This document shows, one piece after another, positions 53,478 through 64,000 of a DNA stretch of 64,000 nucleotides. The stretch spans positions 238,079,803-238,143,802 of the forward strand of contig OV884059.1 of assembly GCA_930367215.1 (NCBI GenBank), given 5' to 3'. The DNA is from Pollenia angustigena (taxonomy: Eukaryota > Arthropoda > Insecta > Diptera > Polleniidae). Position 1 is the first letter of the stretch; every line of letters begins with the position of its first letter. The notes beneath the pieces were generated by a model that was given only the letters and a program-made list of their open reading frames with translations, was not told the origin of the DNA and did not search any database. The position numbers and the translations under genes were made by a program.

Positions 53478-54371
53478 ATTATGTTGTATTATTTTTATTT
53501 AAATAAAACACAACTTTATATTTTATTTATAATTTTTAGTTTAATTTTATTTATTATTAGTTTTTTCTTAAAAGTTTATTTGATCCTTTTTACAAAAGTA
53601 TTTATTCTTATATAAAGTAAGTGTCCTTAATTTCAAGGATTTTAAACTAAGTACATTGATTTCTTATTTTTGATAGTTGTGTTCGCTTTCAAATCTTATT
53701 TTTAACTGACTGTATGAACAAATTCATTGATCTTTTTTTTAGTGACAATTATATATATAAATATTATAAAAAACAATATGTAATAAGTAAATATGTTTAT
53801 ATGTATATCGCTTGTGCACAATCATGATTGGTAAAATGCATACTTTCTTATTCTTTCTTTCGCACTATGCGTAAGTAAGCTAAAAAAATAGGGTAGGTTT
53901 ATATATTGGACATTTACGTACTATTTAATTAATTATTCTTCATGCCCAATTAAATTAACTGTCTTGCATTTTGTAAGAAAATAAATAACAACAACATGCT
54001 TGTGCATGTCGAATCATGTCCATAGTCGAATAATGCATATGTAGATGCGTATGTTCATACATGCGTGTACATATATATGTAGATGCGTATGAACATACGC
54101 ATGTACGTTTAAAACGTAAGCTATTAATATTTTCTGCATTCCCAATCAAGACAGTTAGCAACAATAAAATATAATAAATAAATAATTAATATTGAGTAAT
54201 TAATATTTTAATAGTTGTTTATAAAAAAAACACTTAGTAACAAAATAAATATAAATGTATGTTTGAGTTTGTATGTATGTAGGTAAATGTTTTATTTATA
54301 CTTATTGATGGGATCGAATAAAAGTAGGATTGTACAAATATGTTAATATATGTACATTTGTACATATAACT
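53477..54371 (-). repeat. 5' LTR of the 17.6-like element
   Basis: 895 bp, the promoter-bearing copy. Ends AATTAT and ATAACT (plus strand) are followed by the flank TTTAAT at 54372-54377. No difference from the other LTR was noticed. Confidence 0.9.
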
Positions 54372-54377
54372 TTTAAT

Positions 54378-55189
54378 CTTAAAATTCTAGGAAAGCTTTT
54401 GCTGATAATATTTTAGTTATTCATTAGATTTGTTTGCACATCCATACATTTATACATGTTTAACAATATAAATTTTGCTTTTAAAGACCATTAAAGGGAA
54501 TTTGATATTTGAGGACAATGTAAACAACTGAACAACTTTCATAATTATTATTAACTAGAAACTTTTATGTGGGACATACTAGAAGTGTCTAATTTATAAC
54601 TATTTTTGCTAAAGTAACAATTTCCAAGAAATAAAAAAAGTTATTCCTAAACTTGTCTTACAACTAAGTAAAGATAACTTTGAAAACATATTTGGGGAAT
54701 TCACAAGGTGTCGTAAAGTCATAAGTCTTAAAATAATAACATGAAGAAATACGGCTGTTGTGAACAACCCCTCATAATTTAGTCTGCTATTTTTAATTTA
54801 AATCAGCCGATTTAAAACAAATATAAAAAATAAATATTGACTTACCATCAAAATATTTTTTAGTTCTAATCCATGAATTAATAAATTTAATTAGATCTTA
54901 CCTGACTTTTTCCATTTTTTAGACGCAAATCACAAATAAATTTTATTTCGTTTGTTTACCAAACATCAGAGTCCTAAGCCGATATCATTTGACGCCGCAA
55001 GTGTTTTCTTGCAAAAATTGCTAGCCGCAGGTTAAATTCGGATATTAGCCGGATAAAACTATACCATCAACGGCGACGGCTACAAAAACTAATGCGGATC
55101 GGCTCAGCCGCTCAGCGCAGGTCTCTTCTGATTAATTACGACAGCACAATAAACATAGCAAGCAATGTACTATTAATTTAAGACACTTT
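54378..55189. other. Intergenic DNA, nothing recognised
   Basis: No gene recognised. The part at 54960-55130 is richer in G+C (GCCGATATC, AGCCGG, ACGGCGACGGC) than the surroundings and could be an old element or regulatory sequence, but shows no paired ends. Confidence 0.35.
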
Positions 55190-55712
55190 TTGTTTACAAA
55201 GCTACAACAATATTTTTAAACCATTGTAAAATGTTAGAACATTATGACAATTTAACATGATAGCACATAGATTGTGAATACCCCAATTGTATTACTCACA
55301 ACCATTTCATAATATTTAATAGCCATAACATGATACATTTCTAAACGTGTAAGCGACATTTGTAAAATAATTTTACATCAGTGCTGTCGTAATATTTTAA
55401 GAAATAAACAAAGCGTAAATTAATTGTTAAAAAATATCTTTTTTGATAAAATAGCACTGCTAAACAAATTTTTATTTTTTTTTCTTTGTGAACGTGCAAC
55501 AATATTGACCATTGCATTCACATAAGTTTAATGTTATTTTAATAGAAAAAGTATAAAAAATTCTATAAAATAATATCTAAATAATTGCGACCTACGATAA
55601 CCACGATATTATGATAACCTATTATTATAATATCATTACAGTAATCATAATATGAATATTTCAGATATGTTATGATAACTTTTAAGCATAACATAATCAC
55701 TTTGTAAGCTAA
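55190..55712. repeat. Diverged relative of the CACGCAGAG element
   Basis: Shared words in order are ATATTTAATAGCCATAACATGA, AGCGACATTTGTAAAATAATTTT with CAG(T/C)..TGTCG, and a right half with ATTATGATAACC and ATCATAATATGA. These parallel the copies at 21.2 and 40.4 kb but with much divergence. Neither standard end is preserved. Confidence 0.45.
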
Positions 55713-55964
55713 CGAAGTTTCTTATCTGTGCCCATGTTCTGTAACTCTCGCGGCGAGTAAGTTTTCGATTGAAATGTGTGAAATGAAACAAAAATGCCAT
55801 AAATTGAAACAAACAGCTGTTTTTCTCACTTAACTGTGTCTGTAACTTTTATTGGCGAGTACAAGCTGCCACGTAAGGAAATTACTCGCCAATTTACAGA
55901 AAAAGTGTGTCTGTAACATTTTGGTGAGAAAAGTTCCCTGTTTGAACTGTCAAATAAACTCACG

Positions 55965-56905
55965 AATAACAAGTTAGAGTGCTATATTCGGCTGTGCCGA
56001 ATCTCTGACACCCTCCACTGACAGTTCAAATGTTTAAGGAGTAATATCTGTATGATGTTATTATTATCTCGAACTGTGACGATTTGTTATTAATTATGGT
56101 TTTAGGCGACTAAACTGTTTTCCGGTAGTAGGGTTTATATGGGGCCTAGGGTAAATTATGGACCGATCATCACGAAATTTCACAACGTCATTTCTAGTCC
56201 TTTAAAACTGTGACGTACCAATTTCTGTTATGATAGCATTATCAATTATGGTTTAAGGTGTTCTAAACTGTTTTCCGGGAGTAGGGTTTCTATGGGCACT
56301 AGGGTAAATTATGTACCGATCTTCACGAAATTTCACAGTATCATTTATAGTCCTATAAAACTGTGACGTACCAAATTTTGTTACGCTAGCGTTATTTTTT
56401 GCGGTTTTAGGCGTACTAAACTGTTTTCCGGGAGTAGTATTTATATGTGGCTTAGGGTAAATTATAGACGGATCTTCACGAAATTTAACAGTGTGATTAC
56501 CAGTTAAATAAAACAAATTTTTGCAAAATCTTATCTCGTTCCGTGCTTTGTTCCAGCATTTATGTTATTTTTTGTAACAAAATTATCAATTTTTTTTAGG
56601 TGGTGGTTCCACATTTTGATTCATAGCTCTGGTCCTACTGAACCGATTTTGCTGGATTTCAATCCCAAAACTGCTTAGGATAACTACAAGCAATTTGTTC
56701 ATTTCTTTTGAGTTGTTCGAAAGTGAGCGTGTTTTCAACAGACGGACAGACGGACAGACAGACGGACATGGCTAAATCAACTTAGAATTGCTCAAGGACC
56801 CAGAATATATATACTTTATGGGGTCTGAGATGAATAATAAAAAAGTTTCACACGGAATGACAAACTTAATATACCCTCTTCACAACAAATTGTGGGGGCG
56901 AGAAA
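55965..56905 (-). repeat. Fly dispersed repeat, minus copy, near full length
   Basis: On the minus strand it begins CCCCCACAATTTGTTGTGAA, then GAGGGTATATTAAGTTTGTC, CATAAAGTATATATATTCTG, GTCCGTCTGTCTGTCCGTCT, and ends TTCGGCTGTGCCGAA-type palindrome plus AGCACTCTAACTTGTT. These blocks are shared with 22838-23370 and 24515-24559 and, partly, with 13650-14332. It contains a 153-bp tandem triplet. Confidence 0.6.
56060..56515. repeat. Three tandem 153-bp units
   Basis: CTAAACTGTTTTCCGG occurs at 56110, 56263 and 56416, exactly 153 bp apart each time. Each unit continues with AGGGTAAATTAT and ATC(T/A)TCACGAAATTT. The minus-strand open frame at 56253-56516 is a consequence of the repetition. Confidence 0.8.
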
Positions 56906-57045
56906 AAATTTTAACACTTAAAAACAATTAAAAATGCAAAATGCAAAGAATAATAATAATATTTTATTCTTGGCACATTTTTCATTGTTTTATTATTTTG
57001 CTTTTAACATTTTCATCTTCAAAGCTCGTTTGCAAACAACAAACA

Positions 57046-57273
57046 TTAAAGTCGCTCTTTACACAATTTGGCATATCCGGCGGTTGTGTTTTCGCTGCCG
57101 TCGTTGAAAAATATAAGTAAATTTTGGTCGCCGTCAACGATATGTGTAACTGGCGTTCTGAACGTCTGCAATGTCACATCGGCTTCGAGTGCAATATTAT
57201 GACATTTATAACGTAACGACGTAATCTTTTTTGATAGTTTGCGACATGAGTTACAGACACACATTTTTCTCAC
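57046..57273 (-). CDS. Short hypothetical protein, possible transposon remnant
   Basis: A 75-residue frame with ATG. It has CVCNSCRKL (two Cys pairs), TLQTFRTPVTHIVDGDQNLL and FFNDGSENTTAGYAKLC. The composition looks more protein-like than other short frames here. It lies against the right end of the 55.7-57.4 kb TIR element, so it could be a piece of its transposase. I do not recognise the family. Confidence 0.3.
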   Translation of the reverse strand: MRKMCVCNSCRKLSKKITSLRYKCHNIALEADVTLQTFRTPVTHIVDGDQNLLIFFNDGSENTTAGYAKLCKERL

Positions 57274-57622
57274 TTTTCGAGAAACGATGGAATATTTTGT
57301 TTCACATCTCTTCGATGCAAGAAGTTCTCACTAAAGTTACAGAACATGGGTACTGGTTACATCAAAACAACCAACATTTTCTTTCTTTCAATAAAGTATC
57401 AAAGTTGTTAGTTTGTTACAAACAAACGAACAAAGCTTAGAGATCTATCTCATCGACCGTTAAAGAAAAAATTTTACCATTTGACTAAAAATTTCATTAT
57501 CAGAAAAACAGCAATACAATATTAATCCCCAAAATAAAGTATTTCAACGTAGGTATGGTAAGCACAACAGGTTAGACTCTGACATTAATTTTTAAAAAAC
57601 CAGTTTGTTACATTTTTATTAA

Positions 57623-59148
57623 CCTCTTAAGACCCGAACATTAACCCATTGAATTTTCGCATTTCTTCCCAGCAAAAAACTTTTGAAGTTGTTCAAATAG
57701 AAGGGATATTTTCATGACTTCTTTAGCACTTAACTACTTGAATGAATTAACAATGCGTTCCAAAATTCGAATAACTTTTAATTAAGTGCACCCATGAAAA
57801 ATTACATGATATGCACCCATTCAACTCTTATGTAGGAATTACAATTTTTCACTATAATTAGGTATTCTTTTAGGATTGAAAGGGGACGAATATTATATAC
57901 AGTTGACTTTAATGATTGAGTTATATTATTTTTAATACATACATATGGGCATTTCCCCAGAATGGTCTACCAGGATGAAAAATAAAATGTTAATTATCAT
58001 CGTCTTTTATTGTTTCTTATTAGAAAAAAGGATATGTTCCTATAAAAGAATGGTTTCCTAGCATATCTGAGCTGTTTTACTTGAGCAAATTGGGCTGGAA
58101 ACTGGAAAATTGTATATTTTTCTGTATTTTCTACTTTAAAAGACATTTTTATATACTTATTTTACATGCAAGAAATATGTTATGTTTACACTCTTTCTTC
58201 ATAATCTCTCCATTACAATCAATTGTAAAAGGAGTATTACGTTTTTTTGTTAAGCAAATTTTAAGACATTTATGGGAAAATGCGTGGTGATAAAAATAAA
58301 AAAAACATATGGAAAAATCGTACGTTCGCGACCGGTAAATAAGCCATTTAAACAAAAACAAAGAGAAATACACTTTTAAAATATATTAAACACTTTTGAA
58401 TATTTCGTTCCATTTTCCAGATTTTTAGATTTCACTACTGTCAGCCAAAGTTGACTTCTATTTTGCGTACGTTCGTGACCACATGTTTATAGCTATTATT
58501 ATGAAAACTTAAAATCGATGAAATCCATCTTTTGCACTAAACATAGAGCTACCCAAATGCTATCGAATCGCAAAAAAAATGCTGGGAAAAGTTTTGTATT
58601 CCATATTATTTGTACATAAAAAACGTACGAATTTACTACTTCTTTTGCATGTCTTTTTTTGCTGGGTTATATATTTTTTACACCTTTTGGGGAGCAAATA
58701 AGACAAAAGTATATATTGTTTTAAAAAAATTTTATTGGAATTCTTAGAAATTAAGGGGCACATACATATGTGTACCTCAGGTCTTAAAATATGAAAAATT
58801 TCAACGTAAATTCTAAATTTCTTAAGATCTGAACTGAACTTAAAAGGCTTATTAACTATTTGTTTTATCTTATAAGATGAAATTTAAATTTACTTTACTT
58901 TAGGTTTTAGTGATTAGTTATTGAGGAAAAATATCCCAACAGTATGGGTTTTTCAAACTGTTAAATTCAAATGTAAAAATAATGGCTAAAACTTCTAAAC
59001 CCTGGCATCTTTTGATATTGTTTTGAAGCGCAGTAGCTTAAAGTAAGTAATAAAGTAAAAACTGTTTCTATTGGTCACACGATGTTGCTAGTCTTTAAAA
59101 ATTGTAATAAGTTAAAGTATTCATATGTGTACCCATGGTCTGAAGAGG
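57623..59148. mobile_element. piggyBac-like element (TTAA), second family
   Basis: CCTCTTAAGACCCGAACATT at the left and GGTCTGAAGAGG at the right are inverted repeats (11 of 12 for CCTCTTMAGACC) flanked by TTAA (57619-57622 and 59149-59152). A subterminal word ATGTGTACC..GGTCT recurs at 58768 and 59125. No transposase was recognised. It contains the start of a TA-type element at about 57948. Confidence 0.6.
57948..58500. mobile_element. Partial relative of the TGGGCATTTCC element
   Basis: TATGGGCATTTCCCCAGAAT, then GGTCTACCAGG, parallels the left end of the elements at 8294 and 41808 (GGGCATTTCCA..GAAAGGTCCACCG). Downstream, ACGTTCGCGACC (58321) and ACGTTCGTGACC (58468) recall their CACGTGCGACA words. 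The matching right end was not found, so the end coordinate is approximate. Confidence 0.4.
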
Positions 59149-59575
59149 TTAAGGCATATTAACAATTGCAGTTAAAATTTTTTTAAATTTCTCATTCCAA
59201 TCAAACAAAATCATTATGATTGCCCATTGATGTAATTAATAATGATTCCGTGCTGTGGCCCTAAACTCTTGCTTCTTTGCTGGTCATTTTTAAATGGCGT
59301 ACGAAAGCTTAATATTCGCTTATTTATTTCATTAAAATCCATTTTTAATTTTCCGAACCAACAGAAAGTTTTCATATTTTCTGTCCATTCATACGGGGGC
59401 TTTTAAGATGTCACTTTATCGACGTCTCTTTTTGTTTGACGGCAAACGGTGTAGCAAAGAAATAGGGATAAACAAAAGAACCGGTTTGTGGTTTTCATGT
59501 CTTTTTTAAAATTCTTTTTAAACTTTTTTTTGTTGCGTGTTATTCTTTTTCTTACTTTGTAGTGTCAGGTTGGAA

Positions 59576-59888
59576 ATAGAGTGAAACCTCGAATATTTAT
59601 AACAGACGGGACCGACAACATTCTGGATTCATAATTTTTTTTGTGTGTTCTTATGTAAAAATATAATGTATAATTATGTAAATATTGAAATAAAACGTGG
59701 AAAAAAGTAATTTTGTCATTTTTTTATTGTTCAAAAGTAAACGAAAACAAGGAAAATTTGCTTACAAGTTCGAATAACAGAGGCAATAGAGGTAATCGTT
59801 GAAAATAAAAACAGTGAAAGAATTTTTTTTTTTATTTCCGGTTAATTGATGCTGCCGGTTAATCGAATTTCAGATAATCAAAGCCCTA
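59576..59888. mobile_element. Possible pogo/Tigger-like remnant
   Basis: GAGTGAAACCTCGAATATTT at the left and CGAATTTCAGATAATCAAAG at the right (reverse complement CTTTGATTATCTGAAATTCG) resemble the two ends of pogo/Tigger-type elements, which read GAACCTCGATTAT..CGAAATTCG. Pairing between the two ends is poor. A tentative call. Confidence 0.25.
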
Positions 59889-62800
59889 TTGTTAATAAAA
59901 AATCATGGTATGAACGCAAAGCAATTTTGGAAGTTGTTTCAAAACGAAATGAAGAAAAACAACGTCGTAAAAGCCCTAATGTGAATTGGGTGTTTTAAGT
60001 TTTTGGTGGAAATTTTTATATCAAATTTTTCTGAAAAAATAAGTATTTTTTTATTCGTGTTTATAAAATTTTATTTTTCACTTAAATCGGCTTTATTGAA
60101 GTAATTTTTTCTTTTCAACAAGTAATTTTAAAAATTAACCTTGATTGTGAAAAACTACAGTGGAAGTAAAAAACAAATTTACATAAAAATTTAAAGAAAT
60201 GCTTGAGGTTTTCTCATTTTTTTATGAAAAATTATTAATTTTTTTAATCCCATATAACTTTGTGTGAAGAAGTCTTAAAAATTATTTGATGACAATTTTT
60301 TGACATGTTTAAAACTGGCATATTGATACTATTGATACAAATTTCAATTCATATGACAACGCCAAAAACTTTCCCTCCGTTCACTCCAAAACAGGAAAGA
60401 GGATTAAAGTAAGATATGTACATTAGGGGTATAACCAATATTTTGGCATAGTACCATGAGGTCAACCATGTCCTAGTAACCACGAAAATCATAATCTTTT
60501 GTAATTTTTCTCAAAAAAGTTCACGCACCAATAGGTTTTTCTGAACCAATGCAATATTCAGTATTCATAATTTTATACGGTGTTTTTTATTATTTTTGAA
60601 TATTTTTTTTTGTTAAAAAACGTTAAGATTCGTTTAAGTTTGCGGAAAAATCTCTTACCATTTCTAAATATTAATGAAATTTCATCGGACTGTGCTATGC
60701 CAATTTTGATATTTTAAAAAATTGTTAAAAAATTCTATCCCTAATGCACATTTTTTTTGTAAGATTAACGTATCTAATTATTTATTCTGGTAAAATCTTT
60801 AGGTCATGAAATCGGTTTGGCAAACAACTTACCGTTAGCTAAAGGTTGGATTTTTTCGGCCGCATAAAAAGAGTTCCATTATCGCAACTTTACTTTAAAC
60901 TAGCGATAAGTAAAGGAGCGATAAGTTAAATGAAGGTTCGGCCTACTTGATAGGTTAAAGTAAGTTTGTAATATTGGGACTCTTGTTATCTTTTGCTATC
61001 GGTAGCTTGTGAAAATAGGCCTAAGTTATACAATAAATTTGTATGTTTTTTTTAGAGATGGAAAGTTTACAATTGAAATAAAATAGAAAAAATTGTTTTA
61101 GGTTTCCATCCAATTGGCTTAATTGTTAAATAATTTTATCTTACTAATGCCTTAACAAAATTTTCACTCAACCAGTGCAATATATTATGGTTTTCGAGCA
61201 TTTACGGCTTATCAACCTAGACCTGGGACTTTACACATCCCCAGCGAAAATAATCTAAGAATCTCATATAAAATTAAAAATCGAATAAGTTAACACGTGC
61301 ATTTCGCAAAATTATTAATTTGTCCGCTTAATGTGGCATCATCCTGTTGAAACTGTACGCAATCCTAAAGCCTTTAATTAGAGGCTCGAAAATAAATATT
61401 AAGTATAAAACGCCCCCCGTTGACTGTTACATTATTTTCATCGTTATTTTTAGAGACACATGGACTATTCCCGTTTCTACTAAAGTAATTTCAAATTTGA
61501 ATTAGAAATGACCAAACTGGTAATTTGCATTTAATGAAGCTAAAATTTTGGTAAGCAATTCTAAATAGAAATTCCCGTATTTCCTGTCTAAAAATTCACA
61601 CGTATTTCAAAAATATTTTTCTCTGGAATTTCCGACAATTTTTCCCGGAACTCTTGGCTTCTAAGCCAGATGTTTGATGATCTTGAAAGGACAATAAAAA
61701 ATCATTCTGTGTGCCATGGTGTTTCCTGCCAATTTGTGAGTAGGGCCTATAAATACCTAAAAATTCCCAGGAATTTCCAAAGTATTTTTTCCGGATAAAG
61801 TCTTTTAAAGAAAACTAGTGCGACTAAATAATTTACTTAAGTTATCTTTTGCAATTGACAATTATTCTGTCAAAAATAGTTCGACTAGTAAGATTTCCTT
61901 AGAAAACATTTCTAATGCATAATCTAAGGGAAGGACCCTTATTAGGACGAAGAGACAACCAAAAACGCTTTTTAAATATCACATTGAAACAAAAAAAATT
62001 AAAAAAATTTTTTTCCATTACTTTTACAACTAAATAACGGTAAAAGAAACATTACGTTTATCAAGGGGTCATGCAGCAGAAATTGATGGGAAACCCTGAT
62101 CTTGGCAATGTTTTTGACAAGATTGCTACTTTATAGGCGAAAGGGACGAGGGAAAAAGAAACGAGTACACAGATGCATGTACTGTCTTTACGTTTTGCTT
62201 TTCATTCGATGTTTAATTTTGTTATTGTTTTCAATATCAAAAAAGCACATGTCGTCAACATGGCATGAATCATTTGAACGCCAATTCATGTTCAAAGAAG
62301 AAAAAGGAAGAATCTTGTCAATAAGACATGAGCCGTATGAACTCAGACTCATTCTAAATAAATAAACTGACATTACAAAAATTGGCAATTTAGCACGTCA
62401 TAGAAAAATCTTATTAATAATAAATTTTGTTAACCCAAAAATAACTTTGATAAGAAACATGTTTTTAGTAGGCTTAAAAAATGTTTGCAATAAAATTATG
62501 CATAGTTTAAATCCAGTTATTTAAGTAAACTTACTTAACTTAACGTATAATAATTAAAAATGCTTATACGTCTAAGTATTCATAACTTAAAATTAAAACG
62601 TTTATTAATAACACTATGTTAGTTGAACATGGCATTTTAACATAATCCGGGTATGCTGTATGCAGTGGGGCTCACCGTTTTTTTTTTATGTTGGCTCTTG
62701 TTTTCGTGATATACCGTTATTTCAAAAATGGAGGAGGTTGCACAACATATATTTGCGTAACTCAAAAACGGTTTAGTTTAGAAAGGTTACTTCTTTTGCT

Positions 62801-62999
62801 AATATGAGCAGTCGATTTTAAAACATAATTTTTGTTTGGAAAAAAAATTATTTTTTGTTTGGAAAAAAAATAATTTTTTGTTTGTGTTTAAGTGCAAATG
62901 TCGATTAGTGCTTTATGCAAATATTGTAAAGTGTAAAATGAGAGTAGTTTAAGAAAAGCTTTTATTTGTAACTTGTAGCTTTGATTTGTAACCTTTGAC
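59889..62999. other. Intergenic DNA, few features
   Basis: No gene, tRNA box or paired ends recognised. A tandem pair of about 24 bp (TTTTTTGTTTGGAAAAAAAA) is at 62830-62885. The 87-residue frame at 62102-62365 has no domain I know and no supporting context. Confidence 0.35.
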
Positions 63000-64000
63000 A
63001 CCTTCTTGTAACTACAAAACATACAAAATTGTCAAGGTTTAGTTCTCAACAGTACGCTCAAGTAAAAGGTTAGTATAACCGACAATAAAGATACCTATAT
63101 TTTTACCCCATTTAACCCCCCGTCTTTTTCTTCCATTGTTATCTGGCCGGATCCTTTTTCGCTTTACACCCCATCATTTTTTGGTCCAATCGACCCGGAT
63201 AAAAGAAGTGAAACCAATCATAAGAGAAAAGCCAAATATTGGAGGAAAAACATAAAGTTTTAAAACGACCCCCCAGGATCTACAAGCAAATCTCGTGGAT
63301 CAAACACCAAATAAACCCCCCGAAAATACCCAGATATTTTATATCAACAACCTTCAGCTCATCGGTAATATAATCAGCAGCAAAAAGTAAGTTTTTAATA
63401 ACTTTAAATTCCTACAAAATAAATTAACATTTCAAAATATAAAAAAGAAGAAATTTTAAAACAACAAAAATAGTGCATTCACATTGAAAATAATAAAAAA
63501 TTATAACAACAATAACAGTGCAAAGCAAATAAAGCTACATATGAAAAATATATGTAAGTAAAAAAAAAACAGTTAATTTTGTGTAAAATAAAAATTCCCT
63601 TGCTAATAAGGAACGAAATCCACATCTCAAAACCATTCATTTATTGAGTGCAAAATAACTTTAAATATCGGTGAGTGTAAGATAAGAAAAAAGCAACATA
63701 AGCTGAACATTTACAAGTGATCAAACCGAGCATAAAGCTTTAAAATAAATCTTTGTTTCGTTAACAACCTACAACTGTAAGGTTGGATCAAACAAAATTA
63801 ATTTTTGGTTACAGCAAACCACTCAACATCAAACCCCAACCAACATCCAACCCCACGCAACTTGAGATACAAATAAACACAACAAGTGTGATCAAAGAGC
63901 TTTTAACTCTCAACTGAAAATTTAATGTAAACAAACGAAAACAAAAAATAAAGGAAAAAAAAGCGAATAACAACAGTTGTACATTTGTTTATGTGTATCT
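63000..64000 (+). other. Possible transcript leader (5' UTR-like)
   Basis: From about 63050 the sequence becomes less AT-rich and poor in long T runs on the plus strand, with CAA/CAAC/AACAAC-rich text, as seen in fly 5' untranslated exons. Good splice-donor words occur: AAAAAGTAAGT (63387), ATATGTAAGT (63554) and TCGGTGAGT (63671). There is no long open frame before the window ends. It could be an untranslated first exon of a gene lying beyond 64 kb or another element's leader. Speculative. Confidence 0.2.

Larger units (their letters stand above)
46959..54371 (-). mobile_element. LTR retrotransposon of the 17.6/297 type
   Basis: A 7.4 kb minus-strand element: 5' LTR 53477-54371, primer site, long leader, gag 52718-51435, protease-pol to 48154, polypurine tract, 3' LTR 46959-47853. 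Both LTRs are 895 bp, with no difference seen by eye. On the element strand they run AGTTAT..ATAATT. TTTAAT directly flanks both ends (46953-46958 and 54372-54377). The serine-type primer site and RT/IN text place it with 17.6/297-like Ty3/gypsy elements. Unlike many members of that group, there is no room for an envelope gene after pol (about 300 bp). Confidence 0.9.
55731..57350. mobile_element. TIR element CCCATGTTCTGTAACT
   Basis: CCCATGTTCTGTAACT at the left and AGTTACAGAACATGGG at the right are perfect 16-bp inverted repeats. Subterminal TGTGTCTGTAAC words recur inside both ends (about 55840, 55905 and 57245). A fly dispersed repeat (55965-56905, minus) is inserted in it. The interior right part has one short frame (57046-57273). 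Target duplication not identified; superfamily unknown. Confidence 0.65.

Noticed and set aside
55132..55395. MITE with ACGACAGCAC inverted ends
   Set aside because: The right-hand word belongs to the homologous body of the CACGCAGAG element family, so the pairing with the left word is probably chance.
56253..56516. 87-residue frame with repeated segments
   Set aside because: It is an artefact of the 153-bp tandem units, read in one frame without stops.

Overview
This 64 kb window looks like gene-poor, AT-rich nuclear DNA from a higher (brachyceran, probably calyptrate) fly. The evidence is a very high A+T content, many microsatellites of the CATACA/GTATGT type, and repeat signatures familiar from fly genomes: a repeat ending in a TTCGGCTGTGCCGAA palindrome, a 17.6/297-type LTR element with a serine-tRNA-like primer site, and a second Ty3/gypsy element. 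I found no convincing host protein-coding gene, rRNA gene or functional tRNA gene. The species cannot be named from the sequence alone.

Layout. 0-4.3 kb: intergenic DNA with a small MITE and the 3' end of an RTE-like retroposon. 4.3-6.6 kb: a DNA transposon with 33-bp inverted repeats and a broken transposase-like gene. 6.8-12.9 kb: several MITEs, the first copy of a 1.7 kb TA-flanked element, and a LINE fragment inserted in the promoter of a tRNA-derived SINE. 13.6-18.7 kb: a fly dispersed repeat, then a degenerate array of about 28-29 bp units split by three transposon insertions, one carrying a second fossil transposase-like gene. 19-20.6 kb: a hAT element (8-bp target duplication) containing a MITE and a SINE. 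21-27.8 kb: an ACACGC-ended element, a composite inverted-repeat element, a piggyBac-like relic (TTAA) and another SINE. 28.1-33.2 kb: a nearly intact Ty3/gypsy retrotransposon with almost identical LTRs. 33.2-35.4 kb: a decayed LINE. 37.8-40.0 kb: a TIR element with a third fossil gene. 40.3-43.5 kb: second copies of the ACACGC-ended and TA-flanked elements. 44-46.7 kb: RTE fragments and a second hAT element. 47.0-54.4 kb: a young 17.6/297-like LTR retrotransposon with 895-bp LTRs. 55-59 kb: more nested TIR elements. 59-64 kb: mostly unexplained DNA.

The only long open frames are the gag and pol frames of the two LTR elements and the transposase-like frame at 4.8-5.9 kb. The recurring theme is nesting: transposon inside SINE, SINE and MITE inside hAT, three insertions inside one tandem array. 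Superfamily assignments rest on inverted repeats, target duplications and remembered protein motifs. No database search or alignment program was run, and small coordinate errors at element ends are possible.
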